Source: Paenibacillus dauci (GTDB lineage: Bacteria; Bacillota; Bacilli; Paenibacillales; Paenibacillaceae). Taken from it: a DNA stretch of 64,000 bases. The DNA lies in the NCBI RefSeq assembly GCF_000971985.1, contig NZ_LAQQ01000001.1, forward strand, positions 1,116,001 to 1,180,000, in the 5' to 3' direction. Every line of letters begins with the position of its first letter. The first letter of the stretch is position 1. Positions 55,523-64,000 of this stretch are shown piece after piece. Under the pieces are notes generated by a model. The model saw nothing but the letters and a program-made list of their open reading frames with translations, had not been told where the DNA came from and did not search any database. The position numbers were made by a program, and so were the translations under genes.

Positions 55523-55570
55523 AAAGAACCCTTTCCTGCTACCCCTACGGGCTTCAGAAAAAGGTTCTTT
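55518..55570 (-). terminator. Terminator after dgkA
   Basis: Outer arms AAGAACC/GGTTCTT (55524-55530 with 55563-55569), A/U pairs inside and a GCCC/GGG core, then TTTTAATC on the minus strand. The stem is imperfect but long. Confidence 0.7.
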
Positions 55571-55610
55571 ATAGGTGCCGGACGAAATCCAATCCGTTCA
55601 TCTCATTAAT

Positions 55611-55979
55611 TCAAAAACCCAACCAGATCCGTACCGGTCCGATAAAAACAGCAGCACCGATGACAGCAGCAGCAAGAGAAGCGACCAGCACAGCACCTGC
55701 CGCAGCATCTTTAGCCTTTTTGGCAAATGGGTGCCAGTCGGGAGAGCATAAATCAACAGCAGCTTCAACAGCGGTATTCATCAGTTCCGCGCCAAGCACC
55801 ATCGCAATGGCAAGCGTCAACAGCATCCAGTCTCCAACATCGACATGAAAAAACCAACCAGCTGCAATAATAGCCAATGTTGCCAGCACATGCACACGGA
55901 AATTGCGCTCCGTACGGAAGGTTGCGATCACGCCTTCAATCGCAGAATAAAATACAGCTCTCCACGTTCTCTTTTTCAT
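55611..55979 (-). CDS. dgkA: Undecaprenol/diacylglycerol kinase DgkA
   Basis: Small membrane kinase of 122 residues with three helices. 'FRTERNFRVHVLATLAIIAAG' and 'LGAELMNTAVEAAVDL' (the catalytic ELxNTA..E region near 80) define the family. Gram-positive members phosphorylate undecaprenol, feeding wall synthesis. The start overlaps the ybeY stop by 1 nt (TAATG), so it is co-translated. Confidence 0.94.
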   Translation of the reverse strand: MKKRTWRAVFYSAIEGVIATFRTERNFRVHVLATLAIIAAGWFFHVDVGDWMLLTLAIAMVLGAELMNTAVEAAVDLCSPDWHPFAKKAKDAAAGAVLVASLAAAVIGAAVFIGPVRIWLGF

Positions 55980-56479
55980 TAGCGGGTCAGTCCGATCTGC
56001 TCTAATACCGCTTCCTGTTTGCCCATCATTTCCGCTTCAGTCGCATCATCCTGATGGTCATAGCCGAGCAAATGCAAAAATCCATGCACAAACAGAAATC
56101 CGATCTCACGCTCAACAGAATGTCCGTAATCCTCGCTCTGTGCTATCGCACGCGGAATCGAAATAATAATATCCCCGAGCATATCTCCCGGCAACTGTTC
56201 GCCATCTGCTGCAGAATCTGTACCATAGTTGATCTCCATTTCATCATCCATGGATTCATGCATGGCAAAAGAAAGCACATCGGTCGGACGATCGATATTC
56301 CGGTACTCCTTGTTCAGCTGGTGAATCGTCTCATCATCGACAAATGTAAGAGCAACCTCACCTTCCTGGACTGCTTCCTGCTCGCCTGCCTTTTGCAAAA
56401 TCTGCTCCAGCAGCGAGATCAGCTCACCTTTAATTTCATATTCAGTTTGTTCATTCTCCCAAGCGAGCTGCAAACTCAT
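55979..56479 (-). CDS. ybeY: Endoribonuclease YbeY
   Basis: Zinc-dependent RNase for 16S 3'-end maturation and ribosome quality control (YqfG). The metal site 'HGFLHLLGYDHQDD' (HxxxHxxxxxH) is near residue 133; 'REIGFLFVHG' precedes it and 'NKEYRNIDRPTDVLSFA' near 55 is the other conserved block. Length 166 aa. Its start overlaps the yqfF stop by 4 nt (ATGA). Confidence 0.95.
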   Translation of the reverse strand: MSLQLAWENEQTEYEIKGELISLLEQILQKAGEQEAVQEGEVALTFVDDETIHQLNKEYRNIDRPTDVLSFAMHESMDDEMEINYGTDSAADGEQLPGDMLGDIIISIPRAIAQSEDYGHSVEREIGFLFVHGFLHLLGYDHQDDATEAEMMGKQEAVLEQIGLTR

Positions 56480-58722
56480 ACCTTTTTCTCCTTTATCTCC
56501 GGTTTCTTGATGTCTTCCGGATATTCAATACGGGAATGGAAAATCCCCATTACGGCTTCCTTAAGCGTCTGGGCGATAACATCCAGCTCTTTCATTGTAA
56601 GATCACATTCATTGAACTGGTGATCATCCAGACGTCCTTTAATAATTTTCTCGATCATGGTTTCTACCTGTTCTACTGTCGGCTTGTTCAGAGAACGCAC
56701 CGCTGCTTCCACACTATCCGCTATCCCTACCACAGCAGCTTCCTTGGTCTGTGCTTTGGGACCCGGATACCGGAAATCATCTTCTGTAAAATCAGGTTCC
56801 ACTCCATGCTCTTCCGCCAGCTTGAGAGCTTTGTGATAAAAGAAATGCAAAAAGGTGGTGCCATGATGCTGCTCGGCGATATCTCGAATCGGCTTGGGCA
56901 GCTTGTATTCCTTTTGCATCTCTACGCCATCACGGGCATGTGCGATAATAATCGACTTGCTGAGCTTCGGATCTATACTGTCATGAGGGTTCTCCATATG
57001 GTTCTGATTCTCGATAAAGTAACCAGGACGCTTGGTTTTACCAATGTCATGATAATACGAACCGACACGGCATAGCAGCCCATTCGCCCCAATGGCTTCG
57101 GCAGCTGCTTCAGACAGATTACCTACCATTACACTATGATGATAGGTGCCTGGTGTCTCAATCAACAGCTTGCGCAGTAGTGGATGATTCGGATTGGATA
57201 GTTCCACCAGCTTGAGTGCTGACAGAATACCAAATGTGGTCTCGAAAAATGGCATTAAGCCAAGTACCAGCACTGTCGTCAGCAACCCACCGATAAAAGC
57301 AAAACCGAGTGCATACATTACGGTCATACGTGTCCAGCTCTCATCATTTAATAATACAAGTGCAAGTACCGTCAATGCTCCAAACAGACAGGTCATAATC
57401 CCTGCCTTGAGAATAGTTGAACGCTGGCTTGCACGATGTATACAATGAATCGCTGTGAGCGAGACGACCAATGTAAACATTCCAAATTGGTAATCAAATA
57501 TTTCATTTTGCCGCATATTCAAAATTACGCTGACCAGTATACTCAGTATTACCGAACATACATAAGCCAGATGAATATCCAGCAGCACCGTAATTAGCAT
57601 GGCTCCAAGCGCTGCCGGAACCAGATAGCCAAAGTACGGGAAGTTACCGGTCTGCAAAATACGTACCAGATGGAAACTTACAATACTGATCGCAAAAATC
57701 AGGATCAGCATCAGTAGCTGCGAGTTATTGTAGGGCATCCCTCTCTGGGCATTCTGACGGAAGAATACATAAATCCCCAGCACCAGAAGAAAAGCAAATA
57801 GCAGCAGGCCCAGCTGAGGCCAGTAATTCACTTCGTTTTTGAGCAGATTATTCTCATCCAGCAACGTGTACATTTCCTGGGTAATAACCTGCCCCGCAGG
57901 CACAATGATATCTCCCTGCTTCACATATACAACAGGTGTATTTTCCCTTGCTTCTACTTTGGCAGCTTTGGTCGCTTCTTCATCGTAGAATTTGTTAGCC
58001 GTCAGCGTAGCACGAATTAGTTCCTGCGCTACTTCGCGTGCCGTACGGCTATTAAGGGAGCTGGTACTGACCAACTCTGCTACACGTGCTCTGGCAGCCT
58101 GTGCATCTGTAATCTGATCACTCATGAGCCGTGAGACAATCGATGTAGCTACCTGACTCAACTGCTGAACTTCTTCCGTAGACAGACGCGGAATCTTCAG
58201 AAAGGTCTCTTCGGGAATGCTGTATGTCTGATTGGAAATGGTCTTCTGCATTTCATCCATTAGCTGCGCCGAATAGTTACCGGATTCGCGGTGATTCCGG
58301 ATAAAATTGGATACCGAATTACGAATACGCTGTGGAATCTCCTGGCTATATATTTGTGCCTTGTCCGAACTGGAAATCTGATCGTCCTGATTCAGCGACT
58401 CAATACGTTCCAGCATTTGTGACATGACGGTATCTCTATGCATAGATACAATGGTGTATACCGCTTCGACCTTTTCCGCTGCCGTTTCCTGAGCCTGCAG
58501 TGTCGCTTTGTTATTGGGAATCTGCATAGGTGCCACGATATCTTTTTCGCTGACCGCACCGACCTGAATATCAAAACGCTGCGGTACCAGATTGGGCGCC
58601 AGACTTCCATAAAAAAGAACAAGCAGTACTACAAATAAAATATAGCGGGTTCCCCTGCTGCTTTTCCATCCTGCCAGTCTGGAGTAGAACGAATTGCGTT
58701 GGGACGGTTCCTTGGAAATCAT
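56476..58722 (-). CDS. pgpH: 7TMR-HD cyclic-di-AMP phosphodiesterase PgpH (YqfF)
   Basis: Membrane phosphodiesterase, 748 residues. One N-terminal helix (about 26-45), a large extracytoplasmic 7TMR-HDED domain (about 50-290), seven helices (about 300-500) and a cytoplasmic HD domain: 'GTYHHSVMVGNLSEAA', 'YYHDIGKTKRPGYFIENQ' and 'IAEQHHGTTFLHFFY'. The HD metal ligands are all there. Degrades c-di-AMP, thereby tuning potassium balance and wall stress. First in an overlapping set with ybeY and dgkA. Confidence 0.94.
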   Translation of the reverse strand: MISKEPSQRNSFYSRLAGWKSSRGTRYILFVVLLVLFYGSLAPNLVPQRFDIQVGAVSEKDIVAPMQIPNNKATLQAQETAAEKVEAVYTIVSMHRDTVMSQMLERIESLNQDDQISSSDKAQIYSQEIPQRIRNSVSNFIRNHRESGNYSAQLMDEMQKTISNQTYSIPEETFLKIPRLSTEEVQQLSQVATSIVSRLMSDQITDAQAARARVAELVSTSSLNSRTAREVAQELIRATLTANKFYDEEATKAAKVEARENTPVVYVKQGDIIVPAGQVITQEMYTLLDENNLLKNEVNYWPQLGLLLFAFLLVLGIYVFFRQNAQRGMPYNNSQLLMLILIFAISIVSFHLVRILQTGNFPYFGYLVPAALGAMLITVLLDIHLAYVCSVILSILVSVILNMRQNEIFDYQFGMFTLVVSLTAIHCIHRASQRSTILKAGIMTCLFGALTVLALVLLNDESWTRMTVMYALGFAFIGGLLTTVLVLGLMPFFETTFGILSALKLVELSNPNHPLLRKLLIETPGTYHHSVMVGNLSEAAAEAIGANGLLCRVGSYYHDIGKTKRPGYFIENQNHMENPHDSIDPKLSKSIIIAHARDGVEMQKEYKLPKPIRDIAEQHHGTTFLHFFYHKALKLAEEHGVEPDFTEDDFRYPGPKAQTKEAAVVGIADSVEAAVRSLNKPTVEQVETMIEKIIKGRLDDHQFNECDLTMKELDVIAQTLKEAVMGIFHSRIEYPEDIKKPEIKEKKV

Positions 58723-58791
58723 ACATACAGTCCTCTCACTTCTGAATATTCAAAATGTGCGGCTGCTGCGTACCCACTGACCGCCTGCCTG

Positions 58792-59763
58792 CTATTCCAG
58801 ATTTTCCGATGCTCTGTCATAGGCGACGATAATTTTCTGTACCAGTGAATGGCGCACCACATCCTGCTCGCCAAATGTAACAAATCCGATCTCTTTAATG
58901 CCGTCCAGCACAAGACGGGCTTCTACCAGACCTGACTTTTTGCCTCGAGGCAAGTCAATCTGGGTAACGTCTCCCGTAATTACCATTTTGGAACCAAAAC
59001 CAAGACGCGTCAGGAACATTTTCATCTGTTCCGGCGTCGTGTTCTGCGCTTCATCCAGAATAATAAATGAATCATCCAGCGTACGTCCACGCATATAAGC
59101 GAGCGGCGCAATTTCGATCAAGCCACGTTCCAGTGCCTTGGCAGTCTGTTCCTGTCCCATAACATCATAAAGCGCATCATATAATGGACGCAGGTAAGGA
59201 TCCACTTTTTCCTGAAGATCACCTGGCAGGAAACCAAGACTCTCGCCTGCTTCAACAGCTGGACGGGTGAGCACAATACGTTTCACTTTGCCTTCCTTGA
59301 GGGCGGCTACAGCAAGTACCACCGCCAGGTAGGTTTTACCGGTTCCCGCAGGGCCAATTCCAAACACAATGTCCCGTTTCTGAATCGTCGATACATAATG
59401 TTTTTGACCGATTGTTTTGACACGGATCGGTTTGCCACGGAACGTTTGGGTAATTTCCCCTTTATATAAGTCGAGCAGCTGATCTGCCCGCATATCCTTT
59501 GCAAGCTCAATAGCATATAAAATATCCCGTTCGGTAAGAACATATCCTTTGCGGATCAGTTCCAGCAGTACTTCAAATAACTGCTGCACCTTGTCTACAA
59601 TCGGAACAGGACCTTGAATCACAATATCGGCTTCTCTGCTGCCAATATTAGCTTCCATTTCGCGTTCGATAATTTTCAGGAAACTATCCTGTGCACCGAA
59701 CAATGACAAGCCTTCTTCTGCATTTTGCAAGGGTATTCTGACGCTTTGCGTTTGCTCTGACAA
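58792..59763 (-). CDS. phoH: PhoH-like ATPase (YbeZ/YqfE type)
   Basis: Cytoplasmic P-loop ATPase, partner of YbeY in RNA metabolism. Walker A 'GIGPAGTGKTYLAVVLAV' near 140 and Walker B 'SFIILDEAQNTTPEQM' near 230. Length 323 aa. The start appears to be TTG at 59763; GAGGAG lies a short distance upstream. In spore-formers yqfC and yqfD lie between the floA operon and this gene; here only a terminator and about 220 bp do. Confidence 0.94.
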   Translation of the reverse strand: MSEQTQSVRIPLQNAEEGLSLFGAQDSFLKIIEREMEANIGSREADIVIQGPVPIVDKVQQLFEVLLELIRKGYVLTERDILYAIELAKDMRADQLLDLYKGEITQTFRGKPIRVKTIGQKHYVSTIQKRDIVFGIGPAGTGKTYLAVVLAVAALKEGKVKRIVLTRPAVEAGESLGFLPGDLQEKVDPYLRPLYDALYDVMGQEQTAKALERGLIEIAPLAYMRGRTLDDSFIILDEAQNTTPEQMKMFLTRLGFGSKMVITGDVTQIDLPRGKKSGLVEARLVLDGIKEIGFVTFGEQDVVRHSLVQKIIVAYDRASENLE

Positions 59764-59907
59764 ATAGCCTCAATCTCCTCAATATATAGAATTGGTGTAT
59801 ATGCTGCCTTCCTCATAAACTTTACCATTGTATGCGTGCTCATGCAAAATTTTTTGGAGACATATGGTTTTATTATTCACCCGTATCTTTCTATTTGAAG
59901 CAGGGTT

Positions 59908-59939
59908 AAAGAACAAACCGGCCTCTGGGAGACCGGTTC
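59908..59939 (-). terminator. Terminator after the yqfB-like gene
   Basis: AACCGG-CTC / GAG-CCGGTT stem (59916-59938) with one mismatch and 5-nt loop. On the minus strand it is followed by TTTGTTCTTT. Confidence 0.7.
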
Positions 59940-59987
59940 ATAAAAAGTAACATCATTGTAGACACTCTCGCCATAAAGCGGAATCTC

Positions 59988-60602
59988 TCAGGAATTGCGA
60001 TTAGCTGGGCTGCCTCGGACCTGGGATTGACGTGAACGTGGGGGTCCCAAAATCTCTGCCCAGATTACCCCCTGCCGTAGCTGCTCGGCCTGAACCTGTT
60101 GGGCGCCAGCTTGTGCCGTTTCAGTCTGTACATCAGTGCCTCTCAAAGATGCTCCTCCGGCTGTCATACCATGCGTGCGCTGATTCAGATTGGATTCCAG
60201 GCTGTTCAGACGTTCATTCAATGCTGCCTGACGACTGGATAATCCTTCGGTACCCATACCTTCCCTGCTAAGACTCCGCTCCGATTCGTTCGAATATCGA
60301 CGATCCTCTTCGCCCCAGTTCTCATCTTGCTCATACGAACTGTCATTAGAGGTGTTATAGCGCTGCTGCGCTTCGTGATAACGGCGCTGAGCTTCTTCTG
60401 CGCTATTGCCATTGTCATTCAGCAGAGGTGGCACGCTTTCACGATTCGAACGATCTCCAGTCAGGGGGCTGCCACCAAAAGTCGGCATGGAAGATGGACG
60501 CCTTGATGCTTTGCCTTTGCCTGAACGACTGCTGATTGCTGTAAAAATAGCAAAGCCGATAATCACCACGATATAGATGTTGCTAAAAATCCAGTCCATC
60601 AT
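59988..60602 (-). CDS. Membrane-anchored low-complexity protein of the floA operon (YqfB position)
   Basis: 204 residues. One N-terminal transmembrane helix (about 5-23), then a hydrophilic, Ser/Arg/Glu/Gln-rich disordered stretch with a Q/N-rich coiled-coil part (about 125-145), and a short C-terminal conserved-looking block 'LRQGVIWAEILGPPRSRQ'. Only operon position links it to B. subtilis YqfB. Fifteen bp after floA. It might tether something to FloA membrane domains (inference). Confidence 0.7.
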   Translation of the reverse strand: MMDWIFSNIYIVVIIGFAIFTAISSRSGKGKASRRPSSMPTFGGSPLTGDRSNRESVPPLLNDNGNSAEEAQRRYHEAQQRYNTSNDSSYEQDENWGEEDRRYSNESERSLSREGMGTEGLSSRQAALNERLNSLESNLNQRTHGMTAGGASLRGTDVQTETAQAGAQQVQAEQLRQGVIWAEILGPPRSRQSQVRGSPANRNS

Positions 60603-60617
60603 TGATTCAACACATCC

Positions 60618-61634
60618 TTATTTATTCGGGTGCTGATCATTGCCACCCTGATTCGGATCGTTCACCTTGCCAAGGGAGCCTCTCATCTGCGTATCTGCTT
60701 CGATATTTTTCAGATTCATATAATCCATCACACCCATCTGGCCTTTACGCAGTGCTTCTGCCATAGCCAGTGGTACATCGGATTCGGATTCGACCACACG
60801 TGCTCTCATCTCGACCACGCGAGCCTTCATTTCCTGTTCCTGTGCAACTGCCATCGCACGTCGTTCCTCTGCTTTGGCCTGAGCGATACGTTTGTCAGCT
60901 TCCGCCTGTTCGGTTTGCAGCATAGCACCGATATTCTTACCTACATCCACATCCGCGATATCAATGGACAGGATTTCAAAAGCCGTACCGGCATCCAGTC
61001 CTTTTTGAAGTACGGTACGCGAGATCAAATCCGGATTCTCAAGCACCTGTTTGTGGGAAGTACTCGAACCTACAGTTGTAACGATACCTTCACCAACACG
61101 TGCAATGATTGTTTCTTCACCGGCACCACCGACCAGACGATCGATATTCGCACGTACCGTTACGCGGGCTTTAACACGAACTTCGATACCGTCTTTGGCT
61201 ACAGCGGCTACAACAGGTGTCTCAATTACTTTTGGATTAACGCTCATCTGTACGGCCTGCAGCACATCGCGGCCTGCCAGATCAATCGCTGCTGCACGCT
61301 CAAATTCCAACGGAATATTGGCACGCTGAGCGGCGATAAGCGAGTTCACGACGCGGTCTACATTACCACCAGCCAGATAATGACTTTCCAGTTGATTCAA
61401 ATTCAGTCCCAGACCAGCTTTGTGCGCCTTGATCTGCGGATTAACGATACGTGAAGGTACAACGCGGCGCAAACGCATGGCTACAAGCGTAATAATACTG
61501 ACGCGTACACCGGAAGCAACAGCGGAGATCCACAGAGCTACCGGGAAGAAACTGAAAAATACACTGAGTACAACAATGACAACAACGGCGATTAACAGAA
61601 AACTCAAAATACTTGGGCTCATTGGCTGTATCAC
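60618..61634 (-). CDS. floA: Flotillin-like protein FloA
   Basis: Organises functional membrane microdomains. N-terminal membrane hairpin (about 10-45), SPFH/band 7-like domain ('[36 protein letters not shown]' region), then an Ala/Glu-rich helix '[23 protein letters not shown]' typical of flotillins, and the Pro/Gly-poor C-terminal tail '[14 protein letters not shown]'. Length 338 aa. Second gene after nfeD, part of a sigma-W-like operon. Confidence 0.95.
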   Translation of the reverse strand: MIQPMSPSILSFLLIAVVVIVVLSVFFSFFPVALWISAVASGVRVSIITLVAMRLRRVVPSRIVNPQIKAHKAGLGLNLNQLESHYLAGGNVDRVVNSLIAAQRANIPLEFERAAAIDLAGRDVLQAVQMSVNPKVIETPVVAAVAKDGIEVRVKARVTVRANIDRLVGGAGEETIIARVGEGIVTTVGSSTSHKQVLENPDLISRTVLQKGLDAGTAFEILSIDIADVDVGKNIGAMLQTEQAEADKRIAQAKAEERRAMAVAQEQEMKARVVEMRARVVESESDVPLAMAEALRKGQMGVMDYMNLKNIEADTQMRGSLGKVNDPNQGGNDQHPNK

Positions 61635-61895
61635 ACTCCATTTAAAATTTGGTTAAAACAGATCGTTGGATGAACGATCCCAATAGCTGGACGGCATCCA
61701 TTCAAAATATTAATCAAAATGCAATATATCCATCCCTATACAGATGCAGTATCCCTAACTATCCAGCTCTATAACAAGCAGGTAAATATGTAAGAACGGC
61801 AGCAGACCAGCAGCAAAAGGTGGAGAGAGTCTACTGTCATTCAAGATGCCTGCCAGCTGGCACGCAAAACTTACGTTCTTCTTTGCCATAAACGA

Positions 61896-63317
61896 TCAGG
61901 TAACATGATGTGGATCTATCCCCTCGTGCCCTTCTGTATCTGCGACTTTCTCATCTACAATGATCCGACTGCCATCAATACGAATAATGCGTACTGGACA
62001 ATCCTTATCAATATAGACACCCTGGGTTACCACATCCAGATGCTGTCCATCTACAATCACTGTACCGGATGGACGGAGAGGAGTAAGGCTGACGCCTTCC
62101 ATGCCAAGCAGCAATTCTCTTTGCAGATTAGACATATAATTCTGATCCGAAGAAAGCTGTTCACTTAAAATAAATCGGTTCCAGATACCACGTTTCTTGA
62201 ATACAAAAGCCATAATGGATACAAATACGACAGCAGCCGCAAAAGCGATTCCAAGCGATAATAATGCATTGCTCGTATCATAGGCTGCTTTGACGACACC
62301 AGTCACCAAACTACCTGCTCCCAGAATACCCAGAATACCAAAGCTTGGTATAAACAGCTCCAAGACAAGCAGCACCAGACCCACTCCAAACAGAAGCCAT
62401 GTCTCTGAACCCGAGAAGCCTGCGGCATAACCGCCAAAGAAATAAAGACCAAAAGCGATTACTCCAATGATACCAGGAACTCCAAAGCCGGGAATCAGAA
62501 TCTCCATCGCGATACCTGCGATTCCGACAAACAACAGAATAGTTGCTACAAGGGGCAGTGTAAGGAAACGAGCGATATTCTCACCAATTGACGGTTCTAC
62601 AAGAACCATATCAGCTGGCGAATGTCCAAGTGTCGCTACAGCCTCGTTTACCGAAGAGACGATTCCGTCTGCATACCCGACCTTCTGAGCCTCCTGTGCT
62701 GTCAGAGAAATGATTTGCCCTTTTTCCTTGGTTTGACCAATTTCCGGCATAGCTACGGATATATTGACATCGGTCATTCCGGCTGCAATATCAGGATTAC
62801 GGGAGTGGAGCTGGGCTGCAGCACGCATTTCACCTTTCCAGTATGCAACCAGCTTGGCATCATTTACAGGCTGACCGCTGCTATCGACTACAGCTGCAGC
62901 ACCAATAGTACTGCCTGGCTGCATATAGATTTTGTCTGCATTGAGAGCAATATAACTTCCTGCCGAGGCTGCTCTGTCCTGAACGACGACGGCTGTAGGA
63001 ATCGGACTATTGCGAATCATTTCCCCAATGCCTTCTGCAGCTTGAATCTCTCCTCCGGGTGTACTCATCTGCAGCACGATCCAGGAGGCTTTATTATCTT
63101 GTGCTTCCTGGAAACCACGTGCCAGAAACTTCTGCAGCCCTCCTTCAATCTCGCGATCAACGGGTATAACATAGACCGCACCGGTTGAAGCTGCTGATGG
63201 TGCTGCGGCAAATACCGAATGCACCGACGTAATACCCATCGTAACTATTAACAGTAGCATGGATATCCATATCAGAACACGACGCTGATATGTCCGACCG
63301 TCTGTTTTGTTCGTCAT
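61896..63317 (-). CDS. NfeD-family membrane serine protease (YqeZ, long form)
   Basis: 473 residues. A signal or anchor helix (about 16-38), then a ClpP-like serine-protease domain ('VIPVDREIEGGLQKFLARGF', 'QMSTPGGEIQAAEGIGEMI' and 'AASAGSYIALNADKIYMQPG' with the nucleophilic Ser near 118), five to six transmembrane helices (about 265-395) and a C-terminal OB-fold NfeD domain. The start is ATG 63317, since AAAGGGG lies 9 nt upstream. NfeD partners flotillins in membrane-damage response. First gene of the nfeD-floA-yqfB operon under the sigma-W-like promoter. Confidence 0.92.
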   Translation of the reverse strand: MTNKTDGRTYQRRVLIWISMLLLIVTMGITSVHSVFAAAPSAASTGAVYVIPVDREIEGGLQKFLARGFQEAQDNKASWIVLQMSTPGGEIQAAEGIGEMIRNSPIPTAVVVQDRAASAGSYIALNADKIYMQPGSTIGAAAVVDSSGQPVNDAKLVAYWKGEMRAAAQLHSRNPDIAAGMTDVNISVAMPEIGQTKEKGQIISLTAQEAQKVGYADGIVSSVNEAVATLGHSPADMVLVEPSIGENIARFLTLPLVATILLFVGIAGIAMEILIPGFGVPGIIGVIAFGLYFFGGYAAGFSGSETWLLFGVGLVLLVLELFIPSFGILGILGAGSLVTGVVKAAYDTSNALLSLGIAFAAAVVFVSIMAFVFKKRGIWNRFILSEQLSSDQNYMSNLQRELLLGMEGVSLTPLRPSGTVIVDGQHLDVVTQGVYIDKDCPVRIIRIDGSRIIVDEKVADTEGHEGIDPHHVT

Positions 63318-63447
63318 GCATTGTAGCCCCTTTCTGTTCAAGTAGACCTTATTCGTTATACGGAAGGTTGCCTTGCTACGGATACTACGGTCTCAGACTC
63401 ACGATACGAAAATATAGTTAGAAATGGTAAAACTACTCTTTTTATTA

Positions 63448-63473
63448 TACGTGAAACCAATGAATACGTTTCA
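63448..63473 (-). promoter_or_regulatory. Sigma-W-type (ECF) promoter of nfeD-floA
   Basis: On the minus strand TGAAAC (63468-63473), a 16-bp spacer and CGTA (63448-63451). This is the exact sigma-W consensus, and the orthologous yqeZ-floA operon of B. subtilis belongs to the sigma-W regulon. The leader is about 130 nt. Confidence 0.8.
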
Positions 63474-63534
63474 TCAAAATGTCACATTTTCTGGTAAAAC
63501 TAGATAAACCCTAGCCGTTTAAAGAAAAAGATAG

Positions 63535-63570
63535 AAAAAAGCACCTTCTTTCTATAGAAAGAAGGTGCTT
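63535..63570 (-). terminator. Terminator after yqeY
   Basis: A perfect 14-bp stem (GCACCTTCTTTCTA and complement, 63541-63568) followed on the minus strand by TTTTTTC; also an A-run on the other side. It isolates nfeD-floA from yqeY. Confidence 0.9.
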
Positions 63571-63580
63571 TTGAATTTGT

Positions 63581-64000
63581 TTATTGCAGAAGTTGTTGAA
63601 CTGTTTGGTTCACAACTTTTCCGTCTGCGCGACCTTTGACCTTAGGCATCAAGGCGCTCATCAGTTTTCCCATATCGGCTTTTGAAGAAGCACCGGTCTC
63701 CAGGATGGTCTGCTGTACAATGACTTTAATTTCTTCTTCAGAAAGCTGGGCGGGAAGATACTCTGAAATGATCTCAATTTCAGCTCTAAGGTTGCTTGTC
63801 AGGTCGTCACGACCTGCTTTTTCAAATTCTTGGAGGGCATCTTTGCGCTGTTTGATCTCACGGCTAAGAATATCAAGCACTTCTTCATCGTTCACATCAC
63901 GTTTCAAATCTATTTCTAGATTTTTTATCGTGGAACGCACCATGCGGATCGTAGACAATTTAAACTTGTCCTTGTCCCTCATGGCCTGCTTCATATTCTC
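63581..64000 (-). CDS. yqeY: GatB/YqeY domain protein, 5' end outside window
   Basis: The last 140 codons are visible, running off the right edge; about 10 N-terminal residues of a usual 148 appear missing. 'AMRDKDKFKLSTIRMVRS', 'LRAEIEIISEYLPAQLSEEE' and 'DMGKLMSALMPKVKGRADGKVVN' are family blocks shared with the tail of GatB. Proposed to bind tRNA or assist amidation, but the role is unclear. In Bacillales rpsU (ribosomal protein S21) usually comes just before it, which would be just off the window. Confidence 0.93.
   Translation of the reverse strand, partial: ENMKQAMRDKDKFKLSTIRMVRSTIKNLEIDLKRDVNDEEVLDILSREIKQRKDALQEFEKAGRDDLTSNLRAEIEIISEYLPAQLSEEEIKVIVQQTILETGASSKADMGKLMSALMPKVKGRADGKVVNQTVQQLLQ

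Noticed and set aside
1-64000. CRISPR arrays, insertion sequences, prophage, tRNA or rRNA genes
   Set aside because: No regularly spaced repeats, transposase or integrase frames, terminal inverted repeats, cloverleaf sequences or rRNA segments were recognised.

Overview
The window reads as a chromosomal core segment of a low-to-mid GC Gram-positive bacterium of the Paenibacillaceae (Paenibacillus-like). Support: the dcw (division and cell wall) cluster and the yqeY-floA-phoH-era-recO-glyQS-dnaG-sigA chain are in Bacillales order. BshC points to bacillithiol. MurE carries the DNPR motif of meso-diaminopimelate enzymes. Glycyl-tRNA synthetase is of the two-subunit GlyQ/GlyS type behind a T-box leader. 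FloA/NfeD sit behind a sigma-W-like promoter. Nearly every gene is on the minus strand, so the biological order runs from high to low coordinates.

Layout in transcription order: (1) 64000-59988: yqeY (5' end cut by the window edge), then nfeD-floA-yqfB-like. (2) 59763-52806: phoH, pgpH/yqfF, ybeY, dgkA, cdd, era, recO. (3) 52631-45505: promoter and T-box, then glyQ, glyS, yqxD, dnaG, sigA and a terminator. (4) 45168-40319: a small secreted protein, a membrane protein overlapping trmK and yqfO, the RNase P RNA gene with a clear promoter and terminator, and a YpuI-like gene. (5) 40146-31999: a GNAT protein, a lytic transglycosylase, the cysteine desulfurase/thiI pair, terC (plus strand), a membrane protein and typA. 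(6) 31856-25981: an LCP cell-wall ligase, a structured RNA leader in front of a PIN-PhoH ATPase, a lone plus-strand secreted coiled-coil gene, panE and DUF3397. (7) 25775-20214: oppA-oppB-oppC-oppDF. (8) 20043-15868: bshC, ahcY, DUF2785. (9) 15643-621: the dcw cluster mraZ-rsmH-ftsL-pbpB-murE-murF-mraY-murD-murG-ftsQ-ftsA-ftsZ. (10) The window opens inside ylmD (3' end cut off).

Most genes serve linked tasks: peptidoglycan precursor synthesis and septation, translation and RNA maturation (GlyQS, TrmK, ThiI, RsmH, YbeY, Era, RNase P), replication and transcription initiation (DnaG, SigA), envelope stress and lipid domains (NfeD, FloA), c-di-AMP turnover (PgpH) and undecaprenol recycling (DgkA).

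The most notable feature is what is missing. The places where endospore-forming relatives keep spoVD, spoVE, spoIIGA-sigE-sigG and yqfC-yqfD are closed up, with every vegetative neighbour intact, which suggests a lineage that lost sporulation. Other points of interest are a four-copy, 10-bp-phased MraZ operator, a textbook sigma-W-type promoter, an uncharacterised structured leader or small RNA before the PIN-PhoH gene, a fused OppD-OppF ATPase, and a RecO without most of its zinc-finger cysteines. I found no prophage, insertion sequence, CRISPR array, tRNA or rRNA.
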